From Williamsia sp. (GTDB lineage Bacteria > Bacteroidota > Bacteroidia > Chitinophagales > Chitinophagaceae): a stretch of DNA of 64,000 bases. The stretch spans positions 40,643 to 104,642 of the forward strand of contig JADCRZ010000023.1 of the NCBI GenBank assembly GCA_015069695.1, written 5' to 3'. A program made the translations under genes and the position numbers. Below are positions 33,581 through 44,700 of the stretch, in pieces. Below the pieces are notes generated by a model that did no database searches, was not told where the DNA came from, and worked only from the letters and a program-made list of their open reading frames with translations. Within the stretch, counting starts at the first letter, position 1. The number at the start of each line of letters is the position of its first letter.

Positions 33581-35419
33581 TTAGCGGTTGGCTGCAGCCA
33601 GGGAAGGATTGTACAACTTGCTGTGCAGTTGTTTCAAGGTTTCTACAGGCATCTTTATAATCTTTCTGTCGTAGGTCATCAGGCCATTTGTCTCTACTTC
33701 CACATCCGTGGTTTGTGTATAGACGGCAGCAGACAAGCCTTTTTGAATCAGCTCCGGGAACCGGTCAACAAGCTCTGTATACCGTTTCAGCAGCTCATCC
33801 TGATTTTTAAAGGTTTGATAGCCCCAGTTATTCCGGTCCTGCCAGGTATGTGATTCAAGCGGCAGCCCTAAACCGCCAAACTCACCCAGTACAATGGCAC
33901 GCTGCGCGCCAAAAACAGCAGGATCGGGCATAGCTGGTTCGGGATAATTGTGCAGATCGATGATGGGACCAACGGCTTCAAAATTGCCGCCGCTGGCTGT
34001 ATTGACGAGCCTGGACGGATCTTTCTGCATTGTCCAGTTTACGATCTCTTTCGTTTTGAACTGGCCCCAGGCTTCATTGAAGGGCGTCCATACAATGATA
34101 GAAGGGAAGTTGTAGAGATCCTGCATGATCTCGTTCCATTCGGTGCGGTATATATTTTCAGATTCCGGTGTCCGGTTTTTATCTGTTGCCCTCCCGATCA
34201 TGCCAGGCCTGTTTTCCCAGCGGTTGCCCAGGTCACCGCTGGGCATATCCTGCCATACCAGCATGCCCAGTTCATCACAATACCGGTACCAGCGGGCAGG
34301 CTCTACTTTTACGTGTTTGCGGATCATGTTGAATCCCATGTCCCGCGTTTTCTCGATATCAAATTTGAGGGCTTCATCCGTGGGGGCAGTATACAAGCCA
34401 TCGGGCCACCAGCCTTGATCAAGCGGACCGTATTGAAAAACAAACTGGTCGTTGAGCATCATTCTTTGTACCCCGTTTTTATCGGGCGCCATAGAAACTT
34501 TGCGCATCGCGAAATAGCTTTCTACTTCATCCACCACTTTTCCTTTGCGCACCAGGGCGATCTTCAGGTTGTACAGGGAGGGTGTTGAGGGTGACCATAG
34601 TTTAGGATTGGGAATGCTCACCGTAAGGCTGTTACCGGCAATAGTTTGCTGGGCTACCTGGTTGCTGCCATCCAGGGCAGTTACTTTTAGCTCATCACCA
34701 GGCTGGCTTCCTTGAATTTCTGCAGCTACAAGCAGGGTTTGCTTGTTGATGTCAGGCGTATGTTTTGTAGATACAATATAAGTTGGCGGCACTTGTTCAA
34801 GCCATACGGTCTGCCAGATACCGGTTACCGGTGTATACCAGATACCATTCGGCCGCTTTACCTGTTTGCCCCGTGGTTGCGGACCATCATCCGTAGGATC
34901 CCATACACGAACAGCCAGTTCCTGCTGGCTTCCTTTTTTCAAAGCGCTTGTTATGTCGAACGAAAAAGGATCGTAGCCGCCCTGGTGTGTACCTACTTTG
35001 CTTCCGTTTATATATACCTCGCAAAGCCAGTCAACCGCACCAAAATGGAGCAGGGTATTCTTGTTCTTTGCTCCGGCAACAGCAAAGCTTCTTTTGTACC
35101 AGAGTACACTGTCTTTTCCAACTGTTTTTGCTACACCTGAAAGGGCCGATTCCACAGCAAAAGGCACCAGGATGTTTCCGCTAAACTGCGCGGGAATGGA
35201 GGTCTGGTCTTTTGGCAGGATGCTGTACTGCCAGAGCCCGTTCAAGTTTGTCCAGCCACTGCGTACCAGTTGTGGCCGGGGATACTCGGGCAGGGGCTTT
35301 GCCGGGTCAACCTTTTCTGCCCAGGGTGAAAGGATTTTTGCAGAAACAGGTTTCCAGTTTTGTGCGTAAGAACAGAAAACGAGGGATGTAGCTAAAAGCG
35401 AAAGAAAAATCTTTTTCAT
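33581..35419 (-). CDS. Glycoside hydrolase family 2 enzyme
   Basis: 612 residues with a signal peptide (MKKIFLSLLATSLVFCSYAQ). A sugar-binding jelly roll (about 40-215: GLWQYSILP, AVDWLCEVYINGSKVGTHQGGYDPFSFDIT), an Ig-like domain (about 215-320) and a TIM barrel follow. The candidate acid/base is the Glu in VWTPFNEAWGQ near residue 448, and the candidate nucleophile is the Glu in VLGEFGGLG near residue 513. GH2 includes beta-galactosidases, glucuronidases and mannosidases; the substrate cannot be told. It is 122 bp downstream of the DUF3823 gene and reads with SusC, SusD and DUF3823, making it the degradative enzyme of the locus. Confidence 0.92.
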   Translation of the reverse strand: MKKIFLSLLATSLVFCSYAQNWKPVSAKILSPWAEKVDPAKPLPEYPRPQLVRSGWTNLNGLWQYSILPKDQTSIPAQFSGNILVPFAVESALSGVAKTVGKDSVLWYKRSFAVAGAKNKNTLLHFGAVDWLCEVYINGSKVGTHQGGYDPFSFDITSALKKGSQQELAVRVWDPTDDGPQPRGKQVKRPNGIWYTPVTGIWQTVWLEQVPPTYIVSTKHTPDINKQTLLVAAEIQGSQPGDELKVTALDGSNQVAQQTIAGNSLTVSIPNPKLWSPSTPSLYNLKIALVRKGKVVDEVESYFAMRKVSMAPDKNGVQRMMLNDQFVFQYGPLDQGWWPDGLYTAPTDEALKFDIEKTRDMGFNMIRKHVKVEPARWYRYCDELGMLVWQDMPSGDLGNRWENRPGMIGRATDKNRTPESENIYRTEWNEIMQDLYNFPSIIVWTPFNEAWGQFKTKEIVNWTMQKDPSRLVNTASGGNFEAVGPIIDLHNYPEPAMPDPAVFGAQRAIVLGEFGGLGLPLESHTWQDRNNWGYQTFKNQDELLKRYTELVDRFPELIQKGLSAAVYTQTTDVEVETNGLMTYDRKIIKMPVETLKQLHSKLYNPSLAAANR

Positions 35420-35541
35420 ACAGATGTTGTTAGGCGTATGATCGGTTTGATGATATTTGAATGCAATATAGCAGTAACAGTCCGCTTGTTCCTATTAGAA
35501 TGGCGGCTTGCTGTTTACTGCTATACCGTAGAGCGATGTAT

Positions 35542-36246
35542 TTAGAATGACACTTTGGTTACCGGAGAATAAATACGGTCTTCTACATTGGCTATTTTAA
35601 CGCCTATACGTGCGTATACATAATTCTGTGTAGGCGTAAGTGCAGGAATGGTTACACTCAGCGCGATGTTATTCGGATCTGCAATAGCGGCGCCGGCAGT
35701 TGTAGCAGCGGCTATATTTGTTCCGCTGGAAGCAAACTGGGTTCTGTTGATGTACAGACCTACACTCTCTATATTTCTTGCATTGGCCGCATCTGTGATA
35801 ATTTTCTCCACTTTAAAAACAGCATTTACTTTGCCTGCTGCTGCTGTAATCTGCGGCGTTCTGATCATATAGTATGGCGTAACTTCCAGATCCAGGGTCT
35901 GGTTGCCTCTCATAGTAATAACAGTTGTATCCGGATTTCCGGCGGCTGTTTTCTTCCACAGGAAAGGACCCTGCCCGTTTGGAATAATCAATTTATAATC
36001 TCCATCAAAAAGCAGGGCAGAGTAAGTACCGTCCTGCGAGAAGCTTTGACCGATCGGCCCTACTTTTCCAAAACCAAACTGGTATAGCTGAAAAGGAACC
36101 TGGTCTTTTTCCACACCAAAGGTTTCTCCTTTGTAGACCAGCTTTCCGGAAAGCAGGGAGGTTGGAGCTTCGTAGTTATCTTTTTTGCAGGATAAGACAA
36201 GCATACAACCTGCTGCTAAAATGGTAAGAAAGATATTCAGTTTCAT
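35542..36246 (-). CDS. DUF3823 lipoprotein of the Sus locus
   Basis: 234 residues from the ATG at 36246; the open frame runs 94 codons further into susD and is not coding there. A lipoprotein signal ends at Cys20 (AAGCMLVLSCKKD). The N-terminal LSGKLVYKGE and FDGDYKLIIPNGQGPF segments fit a DUF3823 domain, and a second Ig-like domain ends PVTKVSF. Such proteins are usually the surface-exposed third component next to SusCD and probably bind glycan, as SusE/F do. The start is 25 bp after the susD stop, so they are in the same operon. Confidence 0.85.
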   Translation of the reverse strand: MKLNIFLTILAAGCMLVLSCKKDNYEAPTSLLSGKLVYKGETFGVEKDQVPFQLYQFGFGKVGPIGQSFSQDGTYSALLFDGDYKLIIPNGQGPFLWKKTAAGNPDTTVITMRGNQTLDLEVTPYYMIRTPQITAAAGKVNAVFKVEKIITDAANARNIESVGLYINRTQFASSGTNIAAATTAGAAIADPNNIALSVTIPALTPTQNYVYARIGVKIANVEDRIYSPVTKVSF

Positions 36247-36271
36247 ACTAATGTCGTTGATAAGTACAGGT

Positions 36272-38239
36272 TTACTGATTGGGTTGTCTGACAAGTTTAG
36301 GATTTGCCGCAATAATGGCGTCATTGATCTGGCTGTAGTAATTGCCAAAGCGGAAAAAATCAAATCCTGTAACAACCGGTGGCTTAACTTCTTTGTACAG
36401 CCATTTCCCGTTGTTCGGACTGGCAGGGTTGTAATACTTGTAAGGCCACAAACCCCAGGGTTGGGTGCTTCTTTGGGTGGCTTTACCGATATTGGTCCCC
36501 AAATCAGCAAGGCTGGTTTGTGCTCCATCCCATACTATATGCGCAATTCTCCACCTTTTGTAATCAAACAGGATATGTCCTTCAAAAGCCAGTTCAACCC
36601 TGCGCTCATGAACGATCCGGTCAAATGACAGATCAGTGGAAGTGAGTGGTGTGGTCAACCCTGCGCGGGCGCGGACCTGGTTCATATATCCTGCGGCAAT
36701 GGCTGTTTGCCCGAGTTCAAAAGCCGCTTCAGCAGCATTGAGCAATACCTCCGCATACCGGTAACGTATATACGCCACATCACTGCCGCGGCCTCTTCTG
36801 CCTGATCCCACAGTTGGGTCGAGGTATTTGCGGATGTAAAAACCGGACTGTGTTCTGAATTCAAGCCCGCTGATGGGACCATCTTTTCCCACCACCTGGA
36901 TGTCCGTGTTGGTACCCGGCAATTTTTTCAACGAACCGGCTTCATCACTGCTGAGTATGCTTCCATCAGCCAGCTGATACCCGGCCCAGATGTCGACACG
37001 TTTTCCTTTGAAGAGGCTGTTCGGAACCAGCACGGTGCCCCGCAAACGCCCGTCCCTGCCGGCAAAAATATCTTCCTGGTTTGTATAGTAGATCGGATTG
37101 CCTGAACCATCCGTGGTAGGAAGCGGCGCAAACGTTCCGTCCAGCTTCTCAAAATTTTCAACCAGGTTCAATGAGGGATTGATACGTCCTGCATCGCCGC
37201 CTTCATCCGAGATAGAGTAAGGCTGGTCGTTGGTGGTATAGCCGTGTGTACGGCCTCCTACCCTGAAATCTTCTATCCAGATAGCCTCCTGGTTCACGCT
37301 GCTTTTGTCAAGAAACAAAGCAGCAAAATTTTCTGCCGGATCAGGTAAAGACTGATATAATTTATATGCACCGGCATTGCCATCAATGATTTCCTTTGCT
37401 GCAGCCAGGGCAGTGGTATAGTATGCAGTTGCTCTGGAAGCAGGGATGCCGACTTCACCACCCGGCAGGGAAACCTGCGGTGTATTGGCGCCATATTTTG
37501 CAATGGAAGCTGCGTACAAGGCTGCCCTTGATTTTACAGCGAGTGCCGCCGCTTTTGTTGCTCTTGATTTTGTGTTTACATCGGAAGGCAACTGGTTTTT
37601 GATGGCCTCCATTTCATTGATCACAAAATCATAGATGTCCGATTCTTTTGCTCTGGGGGTTTGTAAAGAAACGACCTCTCCTTTTCCTTCATCATACGTT
37701 TGCGGTGAGGTGACCAACGGAACACCACCCATTCTTTTTACCATTTCAAAATAGTAGTTGGCCCGCAGAAACCGTCCTTCTGCCATAAACCTTGTTTTAT
37801 CGGCTGCAGTCAGGGCAGTTGATGCACTGTCGCGCTGAATAAACAGATTGAGTTCTCTGATATACCTGTACGATCTGCTCCAGTCTACCCGCCACTCTCC
37901 GTATCCCCAGGAGGTGTTTCGCACAAGAAAATAACTGCCGTTCTCAGAAGGAAAGCTTTCGCCAAAATCGGAAAAAGTTCTCCAGCCAGCTTCTATATCC
38001 GGATTGTTTGGATCGCCTGTGTTTGATTCAGGGATAGGCCGCCCGTCGAGGCTGGAGAAGTCCAGCTGGCGGTTGTACAAATCACCCAATATGGAAAGCA
38101 CCAGTGCCGGATCTGAAAAAGCCACTTCATTGGGCAAAAGACTGATCGGCTTCACATCCAGAAAATCACTGTCTTTTTTACACCCCGCATTTCCCAGCAG
38201 GAGGGCAATGATTGTTATTGATAGAAATAATTTTTTCAT
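36272..38239 (-). CDS. SusD/RagB-family lipoprotein
   Basis: 655 residues. A lipoprotein signal with Cys20 (IALLLGNAGCKKDSD) anchors it at the outer membrane. SusD-like TPR helices follow: FMAEGRFLRANYYFEMVKRMGGVPL, RATKAAALAVKSRAALYAA, then YIRYRYAEVLLNAAEAAFELGQ and HERRVELAFEGHILFDYKRWR. It caps the SusC barrel and delivers glycan. It is longer than a typical SusD of about 500-550 residues, mainly in its loops. It starts 22 bp after the susC stop. Confidence 0.95.
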   Translation of the reverse strand: MKKLFLSITIIALLLGNAGCKKDSDFLDVKPISLLPNEVAFSDPALVLSILGDLYNRQLDFSSLDGRPIPESNTGDPNNPDIEAGWRTFSDFGESFPSENGSYFLVRNTSWGYGEWRVDWSRSYRYIRELNLFIQRDSASTALTAADKTRFMAEGRFLRANYYFEMVKRMGGVPLVTSPQTYDEGKGEVVSLQTPRAKESDIYDFVINEMEAIKNQLPSDVNTKSRATKAAALAVKSRAALYAASIAKYGANTPQVSLPGGEVGIPASRATAYYTTALAAAKEIIDGNAGAYKLYQSLPDPAENFAALFLDKSSVNQEAIWIEDFRVGGRTHGYTTNDQPYSISDEGGDAGRINPSLNLVENFEKLDGTFAPLPTTDGSGNPIYYTNQEDIFAGRDGRLRGTVLVPNSLFKGKRVDIWAGYQLADGSILSSDEAGSLKKLPGTNTDIQVVGKDGPISGLEFRTQSGFYIRKYLDPTVGSGRRGRGSDVAYIRYRYAEVLLNAAEAAFELGQTAIAAGYMNQVRARAGLTTPLTSTDLSFDRIVHERRVELAFEGHILFDYKRWRIAHIVWDGAQTSLADLGTNIGKATQRSTQPWGLWPYKYYNPASPNNGKWLYKEVKPPVVTGFDFFRFGNYYSQINDAIIAANPKLVRQPNQ

Positions 38240-38261
38240 ATGCTGATATACAAATAATGAG

Positions 38262-41200
38262 TTAGAGGGAAAGGTTAATGCCTATGTTGATGACCCTGTT
38301 CTGCGGAAACTGCAGACCATTGTCGTCAGAGATTTCCGGATCGATAGCATACTGTCGCAGGTTATCGAGTGAGAACAGGTTGTAGGCATTCAGATAGAGC
38401 CGCGCCCTTTGTACTTTTATTCTCCGCAACAGCTCAGGTGAAAAAGCATACCCTAGCTGGATGGTTCTTGCCCGGATCTGTTTTACGTTGTGCAGCCAGA
38501 AGCTGGATGTAGGGCCATAATCAACATGTCCCGTACCGATATTGTACCGGTTGGCCGGATACTTACCAGGTATCCATTGGCTGTTTACATCAAATACATC
38601 AGCCCGGTGCCAGCGATCGGTGAATATATCGTTCAGGTTGCCATTGTTTTGAAAGGCCCATCTCAGCTCCCAGTTCTGGTTCCAGGTATAACCGGCAGCC
38701 CCGGAGAAGTCGGCATTGAAATCAAAGTTCCGGTACACCAATCCGATATTAAAGCCGAAGTTGACGAAGGGTTGCGTACCCAGTCCATATCCTACGGGCC
38801 GTTCGTCGTAGCCATCTATCTTACCATCTCCATTCTGGTCTTTATAAATCAGATCGCCGGGGATCAGGGTGCTGTTTCCTTGTCCGTCGATATCCACCTT
38901 GTACCCATTGATCTGTTCGAATGAGGTAAACTGTCCAATTGTTTGATACCCCCATGTAAGCTGGGTATAGCGGTTGATGGAACCTGTACGGTATTTGTCC
39001 CATGAGTTGTTGTAAAGCTGGTTGTATACGTCCAGGGTTTTGCCACGTGAGTAGGAAACATTGCCTCCTACTGTAAAGTTCAGCCGGCCTATGTTGTTTC
39101 TGTATAACAAAGATGCTTCGCCGCCGTATTGCGCATCGCTGTTGATATTATACTGGGGCAAATTAAATCCGACTTCGGTCGGGAGAACAACATTGGATTT
39201 AGGTCCCAGCAAACCGGTCCGCTTTCTGTAAAAATAGTCCAGGGTACCGCTCAGCTTGCCATTGAGGAGGGAAAAGTCAAGACCGAGATCTGTTATCCGG
39301 CTTTTCAACCAGGTAATATTGGTAATAGGTACGCCCTGGTCTCTGGACACGGTGATAGCTGTTCCATCCAGGATCGATGTTCCCTGGTTGTAGTTGTATC
39401 CCTGCAGGTAAGCGTATGGAGCAACAATAGGTGTGTTGTTGGGATTGTCATCTCCCAATACTCCATAGGAACCCCTGATCTTCAGGTCGCTGAGGATATT
39501 GTTATCCTGTAAAATGTTTTTGAAGAAAGGTTCTTCGGTAAGCCGCCAGCCTGCTGAAACGCCGGGGAAGTAACCTACGCGGCTGCCGGGTTGAAACAGG
39601 TAAGAAGCATCCCGGCGGGCAGAAGCTTCCAGGAAGTACCGGTTGGCATAGCTGTAAGTAATACGGCCAATATATCCCAGCCGGGCTTGTTCCGCATCTT
39701 CATCATCATACCTGTCTACAGTGGGAAAGTAGATCAGCGGCAGGTTGTTGGATATAGGAGAAGCGTGCAGCCAGTTTCTGCGGCGGTGATTGTCCAGCCT
39801 TTCTGCTACAACGGTAGCGCCCACCGTGTTATCTCCGAAGGTGCTGTTATAGCTTATCTGTCCCTGTAAAGTGGTATTGATTTGTTTGATTTGTTCGCGT
39901 TCGCGCCAGGGGTTGGTACTTCCGCCGGTTGCCCTGTACTCTTCCGGTGTAGTTCCCGAAGCCGGAATATAGGTGTACGCCTTGTAGGTATACTCCTGGT
40001 TGTTCAGCAGGTTGTCTGCAATATAATAGGAATACACACCTCTTACACTTAGGCCCGGAATCTGCTGGATCTGCCATTCTGCGTTGAAGTTTGTTTGCAG
40101 TACCCGCCATTCGGATTTCAGCTTACCTGAAATTTTTTCATTCAGAAAAGCATAGTTTGATTCCAGGTGGGGCCCCAGATCATTCAGGTAATTGGGGTTG
40201 TCGTTTGCATATGGACGCTCCCTGGGTGTGTTGCGCAGGACAGCCAACCGTGCGAGGAAATAGTCGTCACCACCCGGCACCCCCGGATTTTGCCTGGTTT
40301 CCACGCGGCCGTTGATGTCCATACCTACGCGAAGGCCGGTGGCCAGTTTGGCCGTAACATTGGACTGAATATTGGAGCGGTCGAACCGGTACTCTTTGCC
40401 CAGCATAGATGCCTGGTGCAGGTTGGTTCCTGATACGTAATAGGTTACTTTGTCGGAGCCGCCGCTGATGTTTACGTTCACCGAATTCTGTGCAGCCCCG
40501 CCATTGAGTATATAATCTCTCCAGTCAAAGCTGCGGTAAGCGGCTCCCGAGCTGGCTCCTTTCTGGTACAGCTCCAGTTCGGCGGTTGTAAAAGCAGTGC
40601 GCTTGGAAGGATCAGGATTGAAAATATTGCTGTTTACTTCTGCATCGGCTCTGTAGCGAACATAATCATAGGAACTGGTGAGCACTTTCGGGAAACGGAA
40701 GAAGTATTGATTTCCCGCATAGGCATCTACGTTCACGTTGTTGCGGCCGGTAGCTCCCCGTTTGGTAGTCACCACCACAACCCCATTGGCAGCCCGCACA
40801 CCATAAATGGCGGCGGAGGCATCTTTCAAAACCGTAATGCTCTCAATGTCATTCGGTGCCAGGTTGTTGAACTGGCCTGCATCCTGCTGGATACCGTCAA
40901 TAACATAGAGCGGAGCGCCCATGTTGCGGATCTGGATATTGGCAGAAGAACCCGGGCGGCCATCCGGCATGCGGAAGGTAACACCAGGCAGTTTTCCAGC
41001 CAGCGCGCTGCTGACGGTTGAACCTGCATGCACCCGGTCAATGTCTTTGGCGGTAACAGAAGAAATGGCGCCTGTTAAGGATTCTTTTCTCCGGCTGCCA
41101 TAACCGATTACCACCACTTCTCCCAAATCACTTTTACCTGCCTGCGAAAGGGAAATAACAACATTGGTTTTGTTCCCTACCCGCTGCTCCTGGTTGGTAA

Positions 41201-41501
41201 AACCCACGTAGGTAAATACCAGCACTGAGCGCTCATTGGCTACTTTGAGACTGAAGTTTCCTTCGGCATCGGTGGAGGTGCCGTTGCGTGTGCCTTTTTC
41301 CGTTACGGTAACCCCCGGCAGGATAGCGCCGGCACTGTCTCTTACAGTACCTGTTACCAGGAGTTTGCCCTCGGTTTGCGAAAAAACTCCCTGAAAAGAA
41401 AAAAGGAGCAGAAAGAAAAGCAGAAAGACCTTTCCTCTTTTTCCAACCCCTATTGCATCAAGTGAAATAGCTGCAAGAAAATGCTGTGTAGATAATTTCA
41501 T
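38262..41501 (-). CDS. SusC/RagA-family TonB-dependent receptor
   Basis: 1079 residues. A long signal region (hydrophobic core at about residues 25-40, ending VFSQ) is followed by a carboxypeptidase-like regulatory domain (about 50-125: GTVRDSAGAILPGVTVTEKG), the conserved GEVVVIGYGSRRKESLTGAISSV, a plug domain (about 145-250, with PLYVIDGIQ and LKDASAAIYGVRAANGVVVVTTK), and a 22-strand-type barrel ending INIGINLSL. It lets a glycan cross the outer membrane with energy from TonB. It is the first gene of the minus-strand operon susC-susD-DUF3823-GH2 and diverges from the sensor gene; the 217-bp gap is the likely control region. Confidence 0.96.
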   Translation of the reverse strand: MKLSTQHFLAAISLDAIGVGKRGKVFLLFFLLLFSFQGVFSQTEGKLLVTGTVRDSAGAILPGVTVTEKGTRNGTSTDAEGNFSLKVANERSVLVFTYVGFTNQEQRVGNKTNVVISLSQAGKSDLGEVVVIGYGSRRKESLTGAISSVTAKDIDRVHAGSTVSSALAGKLPGVTFRMPDGRPGSSANIQIRNMGAPLYVIDGIQQDAGQFNNLAPNDIESITVLKDASAAIYGVRAANGVVVVTTKRGATGRNNVNVDAYAGNQYFFRFPKVLTSSYDYVRYRADAEVNSNIFNPDPSKRTAFTTAELELYQKGASSGAAYRSFDWRDYILNGGAAQNSVNVNISGGSDKVTYYVSGTNLHQASMLGKEYRFDRSNIQSNVTAKLATGLRVGMDINGRVETRQNPGVPGGDDYFLARLAVLRNTPRERPYANDNPNYLNDLGPHLESNYAFLNEKISGKLKSEWRVLQTNFNAEWQIQQIPGLSVRGVYSYYIADNLLNNQEYTYKAYTYIPASGTTPEEYRATGGSTNPWREREQIKQINTTLQGQISYNSTFGDNTVGATVVAERLDNHRRRNWLHASPISNNLPLIYFPTVDRYDDEDAEQARLGYIGRITYSYANRYFLEASARRDASYLFQPGSRVGYFPGVSAGWRLTEEPFFKNILQDNNILSDLKIRGSYGVLGDDNPNNTPIVAPYAYLQGYNYNQGTSILDGTAITVSRDQGVPITNITWLKSRITDLGLDFSLLNGKLSGTLDYFYRKRTGLLGPKSNVVLPTEVGFNLPQYNINSDAQYGGEASLLYRNNIGRLNFTVGGNVSYSRGKTLDVYNQLYNNSWDKYRTGSINRYTQLTWGYQTIGQFTSFEQINGYKVDIDGQGNSTLIPGDLIYKDQNGDGKIDGYDERPVGYGLGTQPFVNFGFNIGLVYRNFDFNADFSGAAGYTWNQNWELRWAFQNNGNLNDIFTDRWHRADVFDVNSQWIPGKYPANRYNIGTGHVDYGPTSSFWLHNVKQIRARTIQLGYAFSPELLRRIKVQRARLYLNAYNLFSLDNLRQYAIDPEISDDNGLQFPQNRVINIGINLSL

Positions 41502-41582
41502 GTGGCAACCTATTGTTAATGAATAGTATATGTAAAGTTTTGGCAGATTCTACCGGCGCAGGCCGCACAGGGTAAAATCGAT

Positions 41583-41623
41583 CCGTGAAGGAAACATATC
41601 AACCGCACTTCGTTGATTCACGG
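41583..41623. promoter_or_regulatory. Nested inverted repeats between susC and its sensor gene
   Basis: CCGTGAA (41583-41589) faces TTCACGG (41617-41623), and ATCAAC (41598-41603) faces GTTGAT (41612-41617). They lie midway between divergent susC and the sensor gene, the expected place for the regulator of this locus. The offset between the nested arms is not symmetric. Confidence 0.4.
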
Positions 41624-41718
41624 GGTATCAAAATCTTTTCAAATTGTTACATTTTTTGTTAAAATTTGATAACCAAAATTTTCTCAGAAAAGACGACCCT
41701 GTCCAAACCTCCTCCAAC

Positions 41719-44700
41719 GTGAAGCACATCATCCGTATACTCCCGCTCCTGCTCTTCTGCCAGTCAGCTTTTACCCAGCCTTATTACTTCAGGCACTACC
41801 AGGTTGAAAATGGCTTGTCGAACAACACTGTTTTTTGCAGCATCCAGGACAGCAAAGGTTTTATGTGGTTTGGGACAAAAGACGGGATCAGCCGTTTTGA
41901 TGGCTATCGCTTCAAGGTGTTCAACATAAGTTATGGTGATGAAAGCAGTCTGACCCGGGATGAGATCCATGCTTTTGCCCTGGACCCCGAAGGCAATTTA
42001 CTGGTAGGCTCACAAAAAGGCTTGTACCGTTTTGATGCGCCAAAAGAACGCCTGGTTCCGTTCATTGATACACTGAATAACATCGACGACCTGCTGGTAG
42101 ATAAGCAGGGGCAACTCTGGTTCTTATCGGCAGCAATGGTTTGCCGGTACAATTTCAGCACAAAGCGGCTGGCGCTTTTTCCAACAGAGCGGTATTTCAG
42201 TGCCACCTCGCTCTGCCAAACACCTGATGGACAGATGTGGTTTTCTACCGCCAATGGATACCTGATGCGCTACAATGAAGCAACCCAACAGTTCAAAGCG
42301 CATGATTTGTTTCTGCATTCTCCCCCGCCTGCTTCGCGGTTGGTAGAAAAAATAGCACCGGGAGAAAACGGGGTTTTGTACATCGGAACCTCCAGCCAGG
42401 GGCTCAAGCAGTTTGATCTCTCAACGCTCGACTACAACGACATACTTACCTACAACGCAGACAAAACAACTATTTACGTCCGCGATATTTTACAAACAGC
42501 CCGCCATGAATTCTGGATTGCCACTGAATCAGGCCTCTTTATTCTGGACACTGAAACAGGGAAGTTTACCAACCTGCGCAAAAAATACCTTGACCCTTAT
42601 TCGTTGTCAGACAATGCCATTTACAGCCTGCACAAAGACAGGGAAGGCGGCATCTGGGTAGGGACTTATTTTGGCGGGATCAATTATTTTACCCAGCAGT
42701 CTACCCGCTTCCAAAAATACTTTCCTGATTATTCCAGGAACTCTATCAGCGGAAGCGCCGTGCGGGAAATCTGTGAAGACGGGCGGGGAAATATATGGAT
42801 CGGTACTGAAGATGCAGGGTTAAACAAGCTGGATCCTATAACAGGCCAGTTCACCTGCTTTGAACCGACCGGCTCTCCGCAAAGCATTTCCTACACCAAC
42901 ATACATGGCCTGCTGGCAGTAGCCAACGAGCTGTGGATCGGCACGTTTGAACATGGGCTTGATATCATGGATGTGGGAACCGGCCAGGTTAAAAAGCATT
43001 ACAATGCAGGACCCGGCCCTCACGACCTGAAAGCAAATTTTATTGTTTGCCTGCTGCAAACCAGGAAAGGAGATATTTACCTGGGCTCCAGCAATTCGGT
43101 TTTTAAATATCTTCCCGAAACCGATGCATTTCAGCGGATAGAAGAAGTAGAGCCCGGGCTGTTTATATCGTGCATGCTGGAAGACAAACAAGGTACGATT
43201 TGGGCAGGCACACACGATGGAGGCGTGTACTATTTCAATCCGGTCACAAGGGAAAAAGGCCATTTCAAAAATGATCCTGCCAACAAGAACAGTCTCACCA
43301 CCAATACCATCAACGCGTTGTATGAAGACAGTTTTCAGGACCTGTGGTTTGCTACAGAAGGAGGCGGACTATGCCGGTTCAACCAGGCCAGGAACTTGTT
43401 TACCAGGTACACCACAAGAAACGGCTTGCCCAGTAATTTTGTTTTCAAGGTGCTGGAAGACAGCAAACAGAACCTGTGGGCAACCACTTCCAAGGGATTG
43501 GTGAAGCTTGAGCTGCGCAACCAGGCAACTACCGTGTACACAAAAGCAAACGGCCTGTTGAATGACCAGTTCAACTACAATTCAGGCTATAAAGACGCAA
43601 GCGGAAAGATGTACTTTGGCAGTGTCAAGGGAATGATCACATTCAAGCCGGATGATTTTTTTCAGCCCCGTTTTACGCCGCCCGTATACATTACCGGCTT
43701 CCAGGTGCACAACAATGAACTGGAAATCGGCAAAGAAGGAGCCAGTGGCTTGCAGCAATCTATTGTAAATACCAATCAGATCACGCTTCCTTACAATCAA
43801 TCATCATTCAGCATCGACTTTGCCGCCATCAGCTTTGTATCGCCGGAAATGACCCGGTATAGCTACAGGATGAGCGGGTTGGATAAGGATTGGATCAATC
43901 TGAAATCAAACAGGAAAGTGTATTTTACCAATCTGGAGCCGGGTACTTACCAGTTCAGGTTAAAAATATTTGCGAACGGCCGCTGGAACCAAAACGAAAA
44001 AATCCTGACCATCCGCATATTGCCCCCGTTCTGGGCTACCGGCTGGGCCTATCTTATATATATCGTGCTGGGCGTTTCCCTGTTGTATTACGGCGTACGT
44101 ACGTATCACCGCATGGTCATCAACAAAAAAGAAAAAGACATCTATGAAGCCAAAATAGAATTCTTTACCAACATCGCACACGAAATAAAAACTCCTTTGA
44201 CCCTGATAAAAGGGCCGGTGGAAAACTTGAGTGAGCTGGTAAGTCAGGTGCCGGAAATACAACCGGATGTAGCCACCATGGAGCGCAATACCAACCGGTT
44301 GATCAACCTGATCAACCAGATACTGGATTTTCGCCAGACCGAAGCGGGTGGTTTTAGCCTGGACTTTCACCCGGTGAACATCAGCGAACTGTTGCGCGAA
44401 GCTTTTGTTACTTTTGAACCGCTGGCGAAGAAAAGAAAACTTCAGTACAACCTTAACCTGCCGATTCAGGATGTCCACATCCTGGCCGATGATGAAGCGC
44501 TGAACAAAATTTTCAGCAATCTTTTCAGCAATGCTGTAAAATATGCGGAGGGAGAAGTTCATGCAAGCTTGTTGCCTTTTCACAAAAACAGCAACCAGCT
44601 GGTAATAGAAATCACCAACGACGGGTTTGTTGTTCCCGACGATATGAAAGAAAAAATATTTGAACCTTTTGTCCGGCTGAAGGAAACAAGCAAGCAAAAA

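Noticed and set aside
36247..36528. Longer N-terminus of the DUF3823 protein reaching into susD
   Set aside because: It overlaps susD out of frame, and the lipoprotein signal begins at 36246.
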